Source: Chloroflexota bacterium
GTDB lineage: Bacteria > Chloroflexota > Limnocylindria > Limnocylindrales > CSP1-4
Reading direction: 5' to 3'
NCBI GenBank assembly: GCA_021785115.1
Contig: JAJYGO010000299.1
Coordinates: forward strand, 1-10,216
DNA length: 10,216 bases
Positions 1-6,163 of the stretch are shown in pieces. Numbering within the stretch: position 1 is the first letter of the stretch; every line of letters begins with the position of its first letter. A program made the position numbers and the translations under genes. The notes beneath the pieces were generated by a model. The model was not told the DNA's origin and did no database searches. It saw only the letters and a list, made by a program, of their open reading frames with translations.

Positions 1-561
1 CTCGATGGCTTCCTTGATCGCCTTGCGCATCGGCCCCTGGTGATACACCGTCGTCTTCGCGTAGAAGGCGTTCCCGTTCGTGTTGACGAGTCCCTGCAGG
101 TTCACCGGGCTGTAGGTCGCGCCCGCCGGCGAGGAAACCGTCTTCGTGCCGACCGGCGTCGTCGGCCCGGTCTGGCCGCCCGTCAGGCCGTAGATCTCGT
201 TGTTGTTGCACAGGACGGTGATGCGAGGGTTCCGCCGGATGGCGTGCAGCAGGTGGTTTCCGCCGATCGAGGTCATGTCACCGTCGCCGGATACGACGAT
301 GACGTTCAGCTCGGGCCGGACGGTCGCGATCGCCTCCGCGACGGGCAGCGTCCGGCCGTGGAGCGTATAGACGGAGTCGAACTGCATGTAGGCGCCCATG
401 CGTCCGGTGCAGCCGATCCCGGTCACCAGGACGGTGTTGGTCTTGTCCAGCCCCAGGTCGTCCATCACCATCGCCAGCTGGGTCATGATCAGGCCGATCC
501 CGCAGCCGGGGCACCAGATCGTCGGGAAGAGATCGGTCTTGAGCTTGTCCTTGTACGACAT
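1..561 (-). CDS. korB: 2-oxoacid:ferredoxin oxidoreductase subunit beta (partial, C-terminus cut by window edge)
   Basis: Beta subunit of a 2-oxoglutarate/2-oxoacid:ferredoxin oxidoreductase, the subunit that binds thiamine diphosphate and a [4Fe-4S] cluster and oxidises the 2-oxoacid to acyl-CoA in the cytoplasm. The first 187 residues are visible; the family is usually about 280-300. Seen: the WCPGCG motif at residues 16-21, GIGC at 48-51, the HGR turn at 68-70, the ThDP/Mg motif starting GDGDM at 92-96 and running to N111, then NNNEIYGLTGGQ at 119-130, typical of OFOR beta chains. The ATG at 561 has a GAGGA Shine-Dalgarno 9 nt upstream (571-575) and lies 28 nt after the korA stop, so it is the third gene of korD-korA-korB. 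Substrate (2-oxoglutarate rather than pyruvate) is inferred from the KorAB-type arrangement, not proven. The reading frame runs open off position 1. Confidence 0.93.
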   Translation of the reverse strand, partial: MSYKDKLKTDLFPTIWCPGCGIGLIMTQLAMVMDDLGLDKTNTVLVTGIGCTGRMGAYMQFDSVYTLHGRTLPVAEAIATVRPELNVIVVSGDGDMTSIGGNHLLHAIRRNPRITVLCNNNEIYGLTGGQTGPTTPVGTKTVSSPAGATYSPVNLQGLVNTNGNAFYAKTTVYHQGPMRKAIKEAIE

Positions 562-589
562 GGCGTCGGGTCCTCGGTTCTCGTTGCGC

Positions 590-1660
590 TCAGACGGCGG
601 TCTCGGCCAGCTCCCGCGGGAGCAGGCCGATCCGGTCGAGCCCCTCGCGCACCGCCTCGAGGCTCATCCGGCCGCCGAGGAGCGGGACGCGGTACACGTC
701 TCGGTACAGGACGCGCTCGACGACGCTCGCGTACTGGCCGTCGCTGCCCTCGATCACGACGATCCGCTTGTAGCGGGGGGCGATCTCGCGGAGCTGGTCC
801 TGGAGGACCGGCCAGATGCGGATCGGCCGGAACAGCGCGAAATGCGGCGCGAGCGGCTGCGCGATGCGCCGTGTGATCCCGAACGCGATCACGAGCGTGT
901 CGGAGTCCTTGTTCCAGCCGTACTCGTGGAACGCGTACCGCTCGGACACCTCGAGCCGGCGCGCCTTCGCCTCCTCGTACTGCCGGATGAACTCGTCAGC
1001 GTCGGCCGTCGCGGGCTCGCCGTCGGGGTAGGTCGCCACGCCGCTGAAGAGGCGCGTGTTCCCGGACGCGAGCGGCTCGAGCGTGCGCTCGAGGACAGGC
1101 ACGTCGATCGCCTCGAGGTCGACGACCTCGTTCAGGTGGCCGAGGAACGCGTCGGAGAGGAGCACGACCGGCGACCGGCTCTCCTCGGCGCAGTTGAACG
1201 CATGGATCGTGTACTCGTAGCACTCCGCGACCGTCGAGGGGTAGAACACGATGCTCGTGTAGTCGCCCGACGACCCGTAGCGGGTCTGGAGGATGTCGCC
1301 CTGTCCGGGCATCGTGGGCATCCCCGTCGCCGGCCCGACGCGCTGGACGTCGACGAAGACCGTCGGGACGCCCAGCTTGTGGGCGTAGCCGATCGCCTCC
1401 TGCATCAGGCTGAATCCGGGGCCCGACGTCGCGGTGAACGACTTGGCGCCCGCGAGGCTCGCGCCGATGATCGCGTTCGCGCTGGCGATCTCGTCCTCGG
1501 CCTGGAGGAAGCGGAGCTCGGGATGCGAGGCGGCGTACACCGACGCCGCCATGAGGACCTCGCTGCTCGGGCTGATCGGGTAGCCGGCGAAGTACGTCGC
1601 GCCGGCCTTCACCGCCCCCAGCAGCACGGCCTCGTTGCCCTGGAGGAGTCGCTTGGCCAT
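590..1660 (-). CDS. korA: 2-oxoacid:ferredoxin oxidoreductase subunit alpha
   Basis: Alpha subunit (356 aa) carrying the pyrimidine-binding side of the ThDP site. Seen: YPISPSSE at residues 27-34, the block from DEIASANAIIGASLAGAK (56-73) through TSGPGFSLMQEA (78-89), and the QRVGPATGMPT segment (106-116) followed by GQGDIL, all hallmarks of the KorA/PorA fold; a transketolase-C-like domain follows (about 253-335). The length matches stand-alone alpha subunits. In two-subunit actinobacterial enzymes a gamma domain of about 180 aa is fused to the alpha chain; it is absent here, so gamma must be a separate gene. The ATG at 1660 is preceded by AGGAGG (1672-1677), which overlaps the TAG stop of korD, suggesting translational coupling. 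28 nt separate it from korB. I am sure of the family; 2-oxoglutarate as substrate is a likely guess. Confidence 0.93.
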   Translation of the reverse strand: MAKRLLQGNEAVLLGAVKAGATYFAGYPISPSSEVLMAASVYAASHPELRFLQAEDEIASANAIIGASLAGAKSFTATSGPGFSLMQEAIGYAHKLGVPTVFVDVQRVGPATGMPTMPGQGDILQTRYGSSGDYTSIVFYPSTVAECYEYTIHAFNCAEESRSPVVLLSDAFLGHLNEVVDLEAIDVPVLERTLEPLASGNTRLFSGVATYPDGEPATADADEFIRQYEEAKARRLEVSERYAFHEYGWNKDSDTLVIAFGITRRIAQPLAPHFALFRPIRIWPVLQDQLREIAPRYKRIVVIEGSDGQYASVVERVLYRDVYRVPLLGGRMSLEAVREGLDRIGLLPRELAETAV

Positions 1661-1671
1661 CGTCTCGTCCG

Positions 1672-1677
1672 CCTCCT
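1672..1677 (-). promoter_or_regulatory. Shine-Dalgarno of korA overlapping the korD stop codon
   Basis: On the minus strand the korD stop TAG (1676-1678) runs directly into AGGAGG, giving TAGGAGG, 11 nt before the korA ATG at 1660. Ribosomes ending korD would cover the korA initiation signal, which suggests coupled, stoichiometric translation of the two subunits. Confidence 0.8.
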
Positions 1678-2152
1678 ACGTCGGGTTTGCCCGGTCGACG
1701 CCGGGCGCGCTCTCGACGTCGGTGATGCCGCGGCTCGGATCGGTGCCCGCGACGGCCGGGCCGCGCGCGGTGTCGGGAGTGCCGGAGCGCTGGGGCGTCC
1801 TGGGATGCGGACGCGGCCGAGCCCCCTCGGCAGCGGCGGCCTCCGCAGCGGCGGCACTCTGCGCGCTCGTGGCGATCGCCCGCGCGGGGATCACCTCGAT
1901 CGCGAGATCCGGGCAGTAGCGCTCGCAGAGGCCACAGCGGATGCAGTCCTCGACCTCGACGATCGCGTCGTGCGTCAGGACCAGCGAATCCTTCGGGCAG
2001 ATCTCGACGCAGATGTTGCAGCGCTTGCACCAGTCATCGACCCAGCGGATGTTGACGAAGTCGACGATGGTGGGGGCCCGCCGGACCCGCTGTGTCGTGG
2101 GGGCGTACAGCGTAGCCGTGACAGCGTCCTCGTGTGGTTTCGCCGGTCGCAC
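1676..2152 (-). CDS. korD: 2-oxoacid:ferredoxin oxidoreductase delta (2x[4Fe-4S] ferredoxin) subunit with a long low-complexity tail
   Basis: Electron-transfer subunit of the OFOR encoded by this operon. With the GTG at 2152 it has 158 residues. Two [4Fe-4S] motifs are visible: C42-x2-C45-x2-C48-x3-C52-P and C70-x2-C73-x2-C76-x3-C80-P, within about 55 residues that form the whole recognisable domain. Family members are usually 70-110 aa. Here about 35 residues precede the domain and some 70 Ala/Pro/Arg/Gly/Thr-rich residues follow it (89-158), starting with an Ala/Glu run (100-109). The start is uncertain: no ATG lies in frame near the domain, and GTG 2152 has no good Shine-Dalgarno. A TAGACT box at 2176-2181 would put the transcript start about 17-19 nt upstream. 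The TAG stop sits inside the ribosome binding site of korA. The frame is open much further upstream, but that part overlaps the divergent gene and looks non-coding. Confidence 0.85.
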   Translation of the reverse strand: MRPAKPHEDAVTATLYAPTTQRVRRAPTIVDFVNIRWVDDWCKRCNICVEICPKDSLVLTHDAIVEVEDCIRCGLCERYCPDLAIEVIPARAIATSAQSAAAAEAAAAEGARPRPHPRTPQRSGTPDTARGPAVAGTDPSRGITDVESAPGVDRANPT

Positions 2153-2175
2153 CTGCGGGCCGGTCGGACATGAAA

Positions 2176-2181
2176 AGTCTA
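2176..2181 (-). promoter_or_regulatory. Candidate -10 box for the korDAB operon
   Basis: TAGACT fits TAnnnT and lies in an AT-richer pocket of the 180-bp divergent region. Transcription starting about 7 nt further on (near 2169) would give a leader of 17-19 nt before the GTG at 2152. No TTGACA-like -35 box is evident at normal spacing. Confidence 0.35.
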
Positions 2182-2320
2182 CCCACTTCGGTGAGGACAA
2201 GTGCGTGCCGGCCGGCCCTTGCGAGTCCGTACCACATTCGGCGTAGGCAGCCTCCGCCCTCGAATGGTGCCGTTCGGCAGGCTGCGCGGAAGGCCTCGGC
2301 GACGCCACTCCGGCCCCTGA

Positions 2321-2326
2321 TAGCCT
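2321..2326 (+). promoter_or_regulatory. Candidate leaderless -10 box (TAGCCT) of the EamA transporter gene
   Basis: TAGCCT matches TAnnnT and occupies exactly -12 to -7 if the A of the ATG at 2333 is the first transcribed base. There is no Shine-Dalgarno before this ATG, which fits a leaderless mRNA of the type common in high-GC Gram-positives. No clear -35 box. Confidence 0.55.
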
Positions 2327-2332
2327 CGCACG

Positions 2333-3418
2333 ATGGATCGCCGCCAGCTCGTGGGAGCACTCCTCGTGGCCACCTCGGCGCTGGGCTACGCGTCCGGACC
2401 GCTGCTCGCGAAGGGCGTCTACGCGACGGGCACCGACTGGCTCGCGCTGCTCGCGTGGCGCTTCACGCTGGCCGGGCTGCTCACCTGGGGCTGGATCGCC
2501 ACGTCGACCAGCGGCCGGGCGGCGCTCCGCCGGCTCACGCGCCACCAGGCGATCGTGCTGATCGGCCTCGGGATGGTCTTCGCGGGCAACGCCACGACGT
2601 ACTACGCCGCCATCCAGTTCGCGCCGGTGAGTCTCGTCGCGCTGCTGCTCTACGTGTATCCGGCGCTCGTCGCCGTGGGGGCGATGCGCCTCGGCCGCCC
2701 GTTCGAGGGCCGGCGCGCCTGGATCGCGCTCGGGATCGCGGTGGCCGGCGCGGTCTTCACGGTCGACGGGATCGACACGTCCGCCAGGCCGGTGGGCGTG
2801 GCGCTGGCGATCGCATCGCCCGTCATCTACGCGGGGTACATCCTGCTCGCCGCGCGCGCGTCGGGCGAGCGCCGGCCGAGCGAGACGGAGCAGCGAACAT
2901 GGGCGGAGCCACCGGGGCCGTCCGGGGCCGCGCGATGGATGGAGCCGGGGTCCGCGGGGTCGGGAGGGTCGGGCCCACGGGTGGCGCAAGCGGGCCCGGC
3001 GGTGCCGGCCGGGGGCCGGCGAGCGGCCGTGTCCGCGGTGCCGCCGCTGCTCGCGGCGGCGCTCATGCTGTTCGGGACGTGGCTCGTGATCATCGTCATC
3101 GCGGTGGCTGCCGGCGAGCGCGTGCTCCCCGGGCAGATCCCCGCGGGAGCGTGGCCGGGTCTCGCCGGAATCGCGGTGTTCGCGACCGCGGTCGCGATCC
3201 AGGCGTTCTACGCGGGCGTGTCGCGCCTCGGCGCGGCGCGCGCCGCGCTCGTCAGCACGCTCGAGCCCGTGTTCACCGTCACGCTCGCCGTGCTGCTGCT
3301 CGGCGAACGCCTCGCGCCGCTGCAGATGCTCGGCGGGGCACTGGTGGTCGCCGCGGTGCTGCTCGCGCAGACCGGCCGTGCCGCGCCCGTCGACGTCGTC
3401 GTCGAACGCGAGGCGTAG
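2333..3418 (+). CDS. EamA/DMT-superfamily membrane transporter with cytoplasmic insertion
   Basis: 361-aa polytopic membrane protein of the drug/metabolite transporter superfamily, probably an exporter or importer of small metabolites; the substrate cannot be told. Two EamA repeats are visible: helices at about 8-28, 35-57, 72-90, 96-118, 128-146, then 152-174, 235-260, 272-292, 300-325 and 328-346. Family signatures are W42-R43-F44 near helix 2, the NATTYYAAIQFAPVSLVALLLYVYP region (86-110), and its counterpart in repeat 2 from AFYAGVSRLGAARAALVSTLEP (291-312) to LLGERL (322-327). Odd: between helices 6 and 7 there is a roughly 60-residue Gly/Pro/Ala/Ser/Arg-rich insertion (175-234), cytoplasmic if the N-terminus is inside. 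Its DNA carries a G-run cluster. The gene diverges from korD and converges on the proline dehydrogenase gene, with only 21 bp between the stops. The ATG at 2333 is chosen for the leaderless promoter fit and because helix 1 follows at once. Confidence 0.9.
   Translation: MDRRQLVGALLVATSALGYASGPLLAKGVYATGTDWLALLAWRFTLAGLLTWGWIATSTSGRAALRRLTRHQAIVLIGLGMVFAGNATTYYAAIQFAPVSLVALLLYVYPALVAVGAMRLGRPFEGRRAWIALGIAVAGAVFTVDGIDTSARPVGVALAIASPVIYAGYILLAARASGERRPSETEQRTWAEPPGPSGAARWMEPGSAGSGGSGPRVAQAGPAVPAGGRRAAVSAVPPLLAAALMLFGTWLVIIVIAVAAGERVLPGQIPAGAWPGLAGIAVFATAVAIQAFYAGVSRLGAARAALVSTLEPVFTVTLAVLLLGERLAPLQMLGGALVVAAVLLAQTGRAAPVDVVVEREA
2947..2973 (+). other. G-run cluster able to form a G-quadruplex, inside the transporter insertion
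   Basis: Five runs of three or four G (2947-2950, 2956-2959, 2962-2964, 2966-2968, 2971-2973) separated by 1-5 nt satisfy the usual G3+N1-7 quadruplex rule. The run lies on the coding strand, in the part of the gene that encodes the low-complexity loop. Confidence 0.5.
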
Positions 3419-3439
3419 CGCGACCGCAGCCTTCCGGAC

Positions 3440-4432
3440 TCAGGCCCGGGGGCGGCGCCGTTCCCGGAGCACGCTGCGCGTCATGAACAGGACGTTGGCG
3501 GGCCGCTCCGCGAGCCGGCGCATGAAGTACGGATACCACTCGGTGCCGAACGGGACGTAGACCCGCACCGTGTACCCGTCCGCGACCAGCCGCTCCTGGA
3601 GGTCCCGCCGCACCCCGTACAGCATCTGGAACTCGAATCGGGAGCGGTCGATCCCCTCGCGGTCGGCGAACCCGCGCGTCCAGGCGACGAGCAGCTCGTC
3701 GTGCGTCGCGAGCGCCGGGTAGGTCCCGTCGCGCAGCAGCGCCTCGGCGAGCGTCCGGAAGCTCTCGTCGACGTCGGGCTTGTGCGGGAACGCGACGTCC
3801 GCCGGCTCGTCATACGCGCCCTTGCAGAGCCTGACGCGCACCCTGTCCGCGTTCAGCACCGCGACGTCCGCCGCGCTGCGCCGCAGGTACGCCTGCACGA
3901 CGACGCCGACGCCGGGGTAGACGGCGTGCAACTGCCGCACGAGGTCGATCGTCGCCTGCGTATGGGTGTGATCCTCCATGTCCACGCGGACGAACGCGCC
4001 GAGTTCGGCGGCATGGGCGAGGATCCGGATGAGGTTCTCGCGGCACAGCGCCGGCTCGAGATCGAGCCCGAGCTGCGTCAGCTTCACGCTCACGTTTCGG
4101 TCGAGCCCGCGCTCCGCGAGCGCGTCGAGCACCTCGATGTACCGATCGGCCGCGGCGTGCGCAGCCTCGACCGTGTTCACGGACTCGCCGAGCACGTCCA
4201 CCGTGGTCGCGAATCCGCGCGAGTGCAGGCGGACGAGCGCGGCCAGCGCTGCCGGGAGGTCCTCACCCGCGACGAACCGCTGCACGATCCCGCGCGTCAC
4301 GCTGCTCCCGGCCGCCATGCGCGCGAGTCGCCGCCGGCGGGACGCCCACAGGAAGCCGGCGCGAAGCCCGCGGGCCGCCGCCTCGCCCGCAGCACGCCGC
4401 ATCCCCGACACGCCCGGCCGCGTCGCGCTCAC
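3440..4432 (-). CDS. Proline dehydrogenase (monofunctional PRODH)
   Basis: FAD enzyme that oxidises L-proline to 1-pyrroline-5-carboxylate, passing electrons to the quinone pool; the first step of proline catabolism. At 330 aa it fits the single-domain enzymes of Thermus, Deinococcus and Actinobacteria rather than bifunctional PutA. Seen, in order, are the barrel strands: NVSVKLTQLGLDL (113-125), FVRVDMEDHTHTQATIDLVR (147-166), VVVQAYLRRS (177-186), RVRLCKGAYDEP (199-210), LATHDELL (241-248), FEFQMLYGVRRDLQ (266-279), and the C-terminal substrate-binding YFMRRLAERP (302-311) with the two conserved arginines 305-306. The GTG at 4432 forms a GTGA overlap with the stop of the preceding gene and has GGAGGA (4442-4447) 9 nt upstream, so I prefer it to the ATG ten codons later or to longer frames. 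It is the last gene of a three-gene unit. No P5C dehydrogenase is in the window. Confidence 0.93.
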   Translation of the reverse strand: MSATRPGVSGMRRAAGEAAARGLRAGFLWASRRRRLARMAAGSSVTRGIVQRFVAGEDLPAALAALVRLHSRGFATTVDVLGESVNTVEAAHAAADRYIEVLDALAERGLDRNVSVKLTQLGLDLEPALCRENLIRILAHAAELGAFVRVDMEDHTHTQATIDLVRQLHAVYPGVGVVVQAYLRRSAADVAVLNADRVRVRLCKGAYDEPADVAFPHKPDVDESFRTLAEALLRDGTYPALATHDELLVAWTRGFADREGIDRSRFEFQMLYGVRRDLQERLVADGYTVRVYVPFGTEWYPYFMRRLAERPANVLFMTRSVLRERRRPRA

Positions 4433-4881
4433 GTTCGTTCGTCCTCCGTCCCGTCCGCCCCCGACTTCTCGTCGCCGGCGGCGCGCTCGTCGTGCGCGGC
4501 CTCGATCGCCGCCGCGGCCACCTTCGCGGATTCCTCCCGTCGGAACGCCTCGAGCCTCCCCTGGCGGTGCGCTCGGACGGCCTCGGCCAGCACCTCGACG
4601 GGGATCCGGCCGCTCAGGGTCCCGTCGGGTTGGCGGAACAGCCGGCATCCCGTCGTCGGCCGGGATCCCGGCTGGGGCGGCACGACGTCGACGCCGTTGA
4701 GCCGGACCGTGGGCGAACCCGGGAAGTCGAGGAACTCGGCGTCGTCCTCGCTGCCGACGAGCACGAGCTGGATCGGGGTCTCGATCGCGCCCTGCGCGAG
4801 GACGGCGTGGAGGTCGGCGCGCACCCGCTCCCAGTGCGGGCAGTCGAGCGTGTAGAGGAGCTCGGCGCGGAGGTCCGGCAC
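4429..4881 (-). CDS. Small thioredoxin-fold protein (CPHW active site)
   Basis: 150-aa cytoplasmic protein resembling the small thioredoxin-like family often found as single genes or beside metal-resistance genes. Seen: a first beta strand ELLYTLDCPHW (7-17), where the usual CxxC is reduced to C14-P-H-W17 with one cysteine; the cis-proline strand FLDFPGSPTVRLNGVDV (50-66); and a second conserved cysteine in TTGCRLFRQPDG (77-87). After about residue 108 the chain turns into a charged, Ala/Glu/Asp-rich helix tail. The function is unknown; with only C14 in the active site it is not a classical disulfide reductase. The GTG at 4881 follows the TGA of the LiaF-like gene after one base and is taken as the start. 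An ATG at 4950 would add a Pro/Arg/Ile-rich stretch and overlap the upstream gene by about 65 bp. Its stop overlaps the proline dehydrogenase start. Confidence 0.78.
   Translation of the reverse strand: MPDLRAELLYTLDCPHWERVRADLHAVLAQGAIETPIQLVLVGSEDDAEFLDFPGSPTVRLNGVDVVPPQPGSRPTTGCRLFRQPDGTLSGRIPVEVLAEAVRAHRQGRLEAFRREESAKVAAAAIEAAHDERAAGDEKSGADGTEDERT
4442..4447 (-). promoter_or_regulatory. Shine-Dalgarno deciding the GTG start of proline dehydrogenase
   Basis: GGAGGA ends 9 nt before the GTG at 4432, within the 3' end of the thioredoxin-like gene whose TGA shares bases with that GTG (GTGA). This supports the overlapped start over the in-frame ATG ten codons downstream. Confidence 0.75.
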
Positions 4882-4882
4882 C

Positions 4883-5962
4883 TCAGCTGGCCGAACCGGC
4901 CGAATTGGCCGGATGGGGCGGTTCGCCGGGACCGCGTGGATCGGTGGCATCGGCCGATCCCGGCTGCGAGGCCGCGGCGTCGGGCGCCGGTTGCCAGGGC
5001 GCCGGCTGCCAGGGCGTTCCGTCCCATTCGGGCTGCCACGCCGGGGCGTCCGGCACCGGCTGCGAGGCCGTGGCGTCGGGTGGCGGCTGCGAGGCCGTTC
5101 CCTCCCATTCGGGCCGCCAGACCGGTGCGTCGGGTGGCGGCTGCGAGGCGGGCGCGTCCGGTTCCGGCTGCCATGCCGGCGCGGACGCGGGGGCCGGCCC
5201 GAACCCGTCCGCGCGCGCCCTCCGCACCGCCACCTCGCCGATCAGCGACTGCGCCTCGAGCCGGATCCGGCGCGTGGCGCCGGCGAAGTCCTCGGTCTCG
5301 GCACGCGCGTCGCCCATGAAGGCCCCGGAGACGCGGCCCAGGGCCTCGCTCTCGCCGAGCAGCGAGCTCGTGCGCACCGACGCCGGGATGTCGGCCGGGA
5401 GAAGCACGCGGACCTCGCCGATCGCGGCGCTGACGTGGATCGGCGTCTCGCCCTCCGGGAACGTGGCGCGCGTCAGGTCGAGGCGCACCTCGCCGATGAA
5501 CGTCTCGATGTCCATCGGTCCCGCCTGGATCGGCCCCGCCATCTCGATCTCGCCGAGGAACCGGTGGTCACGCAGCGCGCCGGGCGCCCACGCCCAGCCG
5601 GGCGCGCCCCAGGAATGGGACACCCGCGCGCGCCACGGGTCCTGCGACGTGCCGGCGCTGGACCACGCTCCCGAAGACCATCCGGAGGCGGCTGATTCCG
5701 AGGCCCCCGTCGGTCCAGCCGGCCCGGCCGGTCCACCGGGAGCGGCCTGCCCGACGCCGGGCGGTCCCCATCCGGCGCGAGGAGCGGCGCGCCGCCTGTT
5801 GCTCGCGTCCCACACGAGCCACAGCCCGAAGCCGACGATAAGGAGCGGCCAGATCCAGCCGAGAGCCTGCGAGAGCCCGGAATCGGCGCCGAGCGTGCCA
5901 AGCAGCACGAGGACCCCGACCACCATGAGCACGAGCCCGAGGATTTCTCCCGTCGACCGCAT
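4883..5962 (-). CDS. LiaF-like two-helix membrane protein with Trp/Gln/Pro repeat tail
   Basis: 359-aa membrane protein related to LiaF, the cell-wall-antibiotic-response family that modulates envelope-stress two-component systems. Seen: helix 1 (about 8-27), helix 2 (35-51) followed by RRR at 56-58, which by the positive-inside rule puts the rest in the cytoplasm; a Gly/Pro/Ala/Ser linker (59-128); and a LiaF C-terminal-type beta domain (133-247) built on a recurring [FIL]-G-E-[IV] turn at about 135-139, 155-159, 180-184 and 240-244, including AIGEVRVLLPADIPASVRTSS (180-200). Residues 261-334 are an imperfect Pro/Gln/Trp repeat not normal for the family. The ATG at 5962 has no Shine-Dalgarno but a TAGCAT box at -12 to -7. 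It heads the unit with the thioredoxin-like and proline dehydrogenase genes. No sensor kinase or response regulator is in the window, so a regulatory role is only inferred from the family. Confidence 0.8.
   Translation of the reverse strand: MRSTGEILGLVLMVVGVLVLLGTLGADSGLSQALGWIWPLLIVGFGLWLVWDASNRRRAAPRAGWGPPGVGQAAPGGPAGPAGPTGASESAASGWSSGAWSSAGTSQDPWRARVSHSWGAPGWAWAPGALRDHRFLGEIEMAGPIQAGPMDIETFIGEVRLDLTRATFPEGETPIHVSAAIGEVRVLLPADIPASVRTSSLLGESEALGRVSGAFMGDARAETEDFAGATRRIRLEAQSLIGEVAVRRARADGFGPAPASAPAWQPEPDAPASQPPPDAPVWRPEWEGTASQPPPDATASQPVPDAPAWQPEWDGTPWQPAPWQPAPDAAASQPGSADATDPRGPGEPPHPANSAGSAS
4961..5182 (-). repeat. In-frame tandem repeat coding for a PDAPxWQPEW-type tail
   Basis: The 3' part of the LiaF-like gene repeats at both protein and DNA level. 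The block tcccattcgggc occurs at 5022-5033 and again at 5103-5114, an 81-bp (27-codon) period that keeps the frame. Protein units centre on DAPxW(Q/R)PEW(D/E)GT and xSQPxPD. There are about two full units and partial ones on each side. Confidence 0.75.
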
Positions 5963-5968
5963 GCCGAA

Positions 5969-5974
5969 ATGCTA
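5969..5974 (-). promoter_or_regulatory. Candidate leaderless -10 box (TAGCAT) of the liaF-like operon
   Basis: TAGCAT lies exactly six bases before the ATG at 5962, i.e. at -12 to -7 for a transcript beginning with the A of ATG. No Shine-Dalgarno is present. The 19-bp repeat array starts about 27 bp further upstream. Confidence 0.6.
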
Positions 5975-6000
5975 CCCGTCCGGGTCGGCCGCGTCAGTGT

Positions 6001-6103
6001 CTCCCGGCACGCGCCGCATCTCCCGCCACGCGCCGCATCTCCCGCCACGCGCCGCATCTCCCGGCACGCGCCGCATCTCCCGCCACGCGCCGCATCTCCC
6101 GGC
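6001..6103. repeat. Tandem array of a 19-bp unit upstream of the liaF-like promoter
   Basis: Five complete copies and a partial sixth of CTCCCGSCACGCGCCGCAT begin at 6001, 6020, 6039, 6058, 6077 and 6096. Copies differ only at the S position (G in copies 1 and 4, C in 2, 3 and 5). The unit is not a multiple of three and all frames lack family-like protein, so it is not coding. It fills half of the gap between the zinc-ribbon gene and the liaF-like gene and starts at -39 relative to the predicted liaF start point. It could be a minisatellite or an array of regulator binding sites. Confidence 0.9.
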
Positions 6104-6163
6104 GATCCCGATCGACAGCATCCTCATTCACGCCGCGCGACCCGGTCCGGCCGGCGCGTTCCG

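Noticed and set aside
2034..2171. ATG at 2171 following the TAGACT box as a leaderless start
   Set aside because: Its frame is not the ferredoxin frame and gives a short motif-free peptide; the spacing to the box (4 nt) is also too short.
398..2173. 591-codon open frame on the plus strand across korA, korB and korD
   Set aside because: Mirror of the minus-strand genes in GC-rich DNA; Arg/Asp/Val-rich composition with no family motif, while the opposite strand has clear OFOR signatures.
4433..4648. Longer proline dehydrogenase starting at 4648
   Set aside because: The extra 72 residues are Arg/Gly/Pro low complexity read out of frame through the thioredoxin-like gene; the GTGA start has a good Shine-Dalgarno.
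6001..6103. CRISPR array
   Set aside because: The 19-bp units abut each other with no spacers and no cas genes are present.
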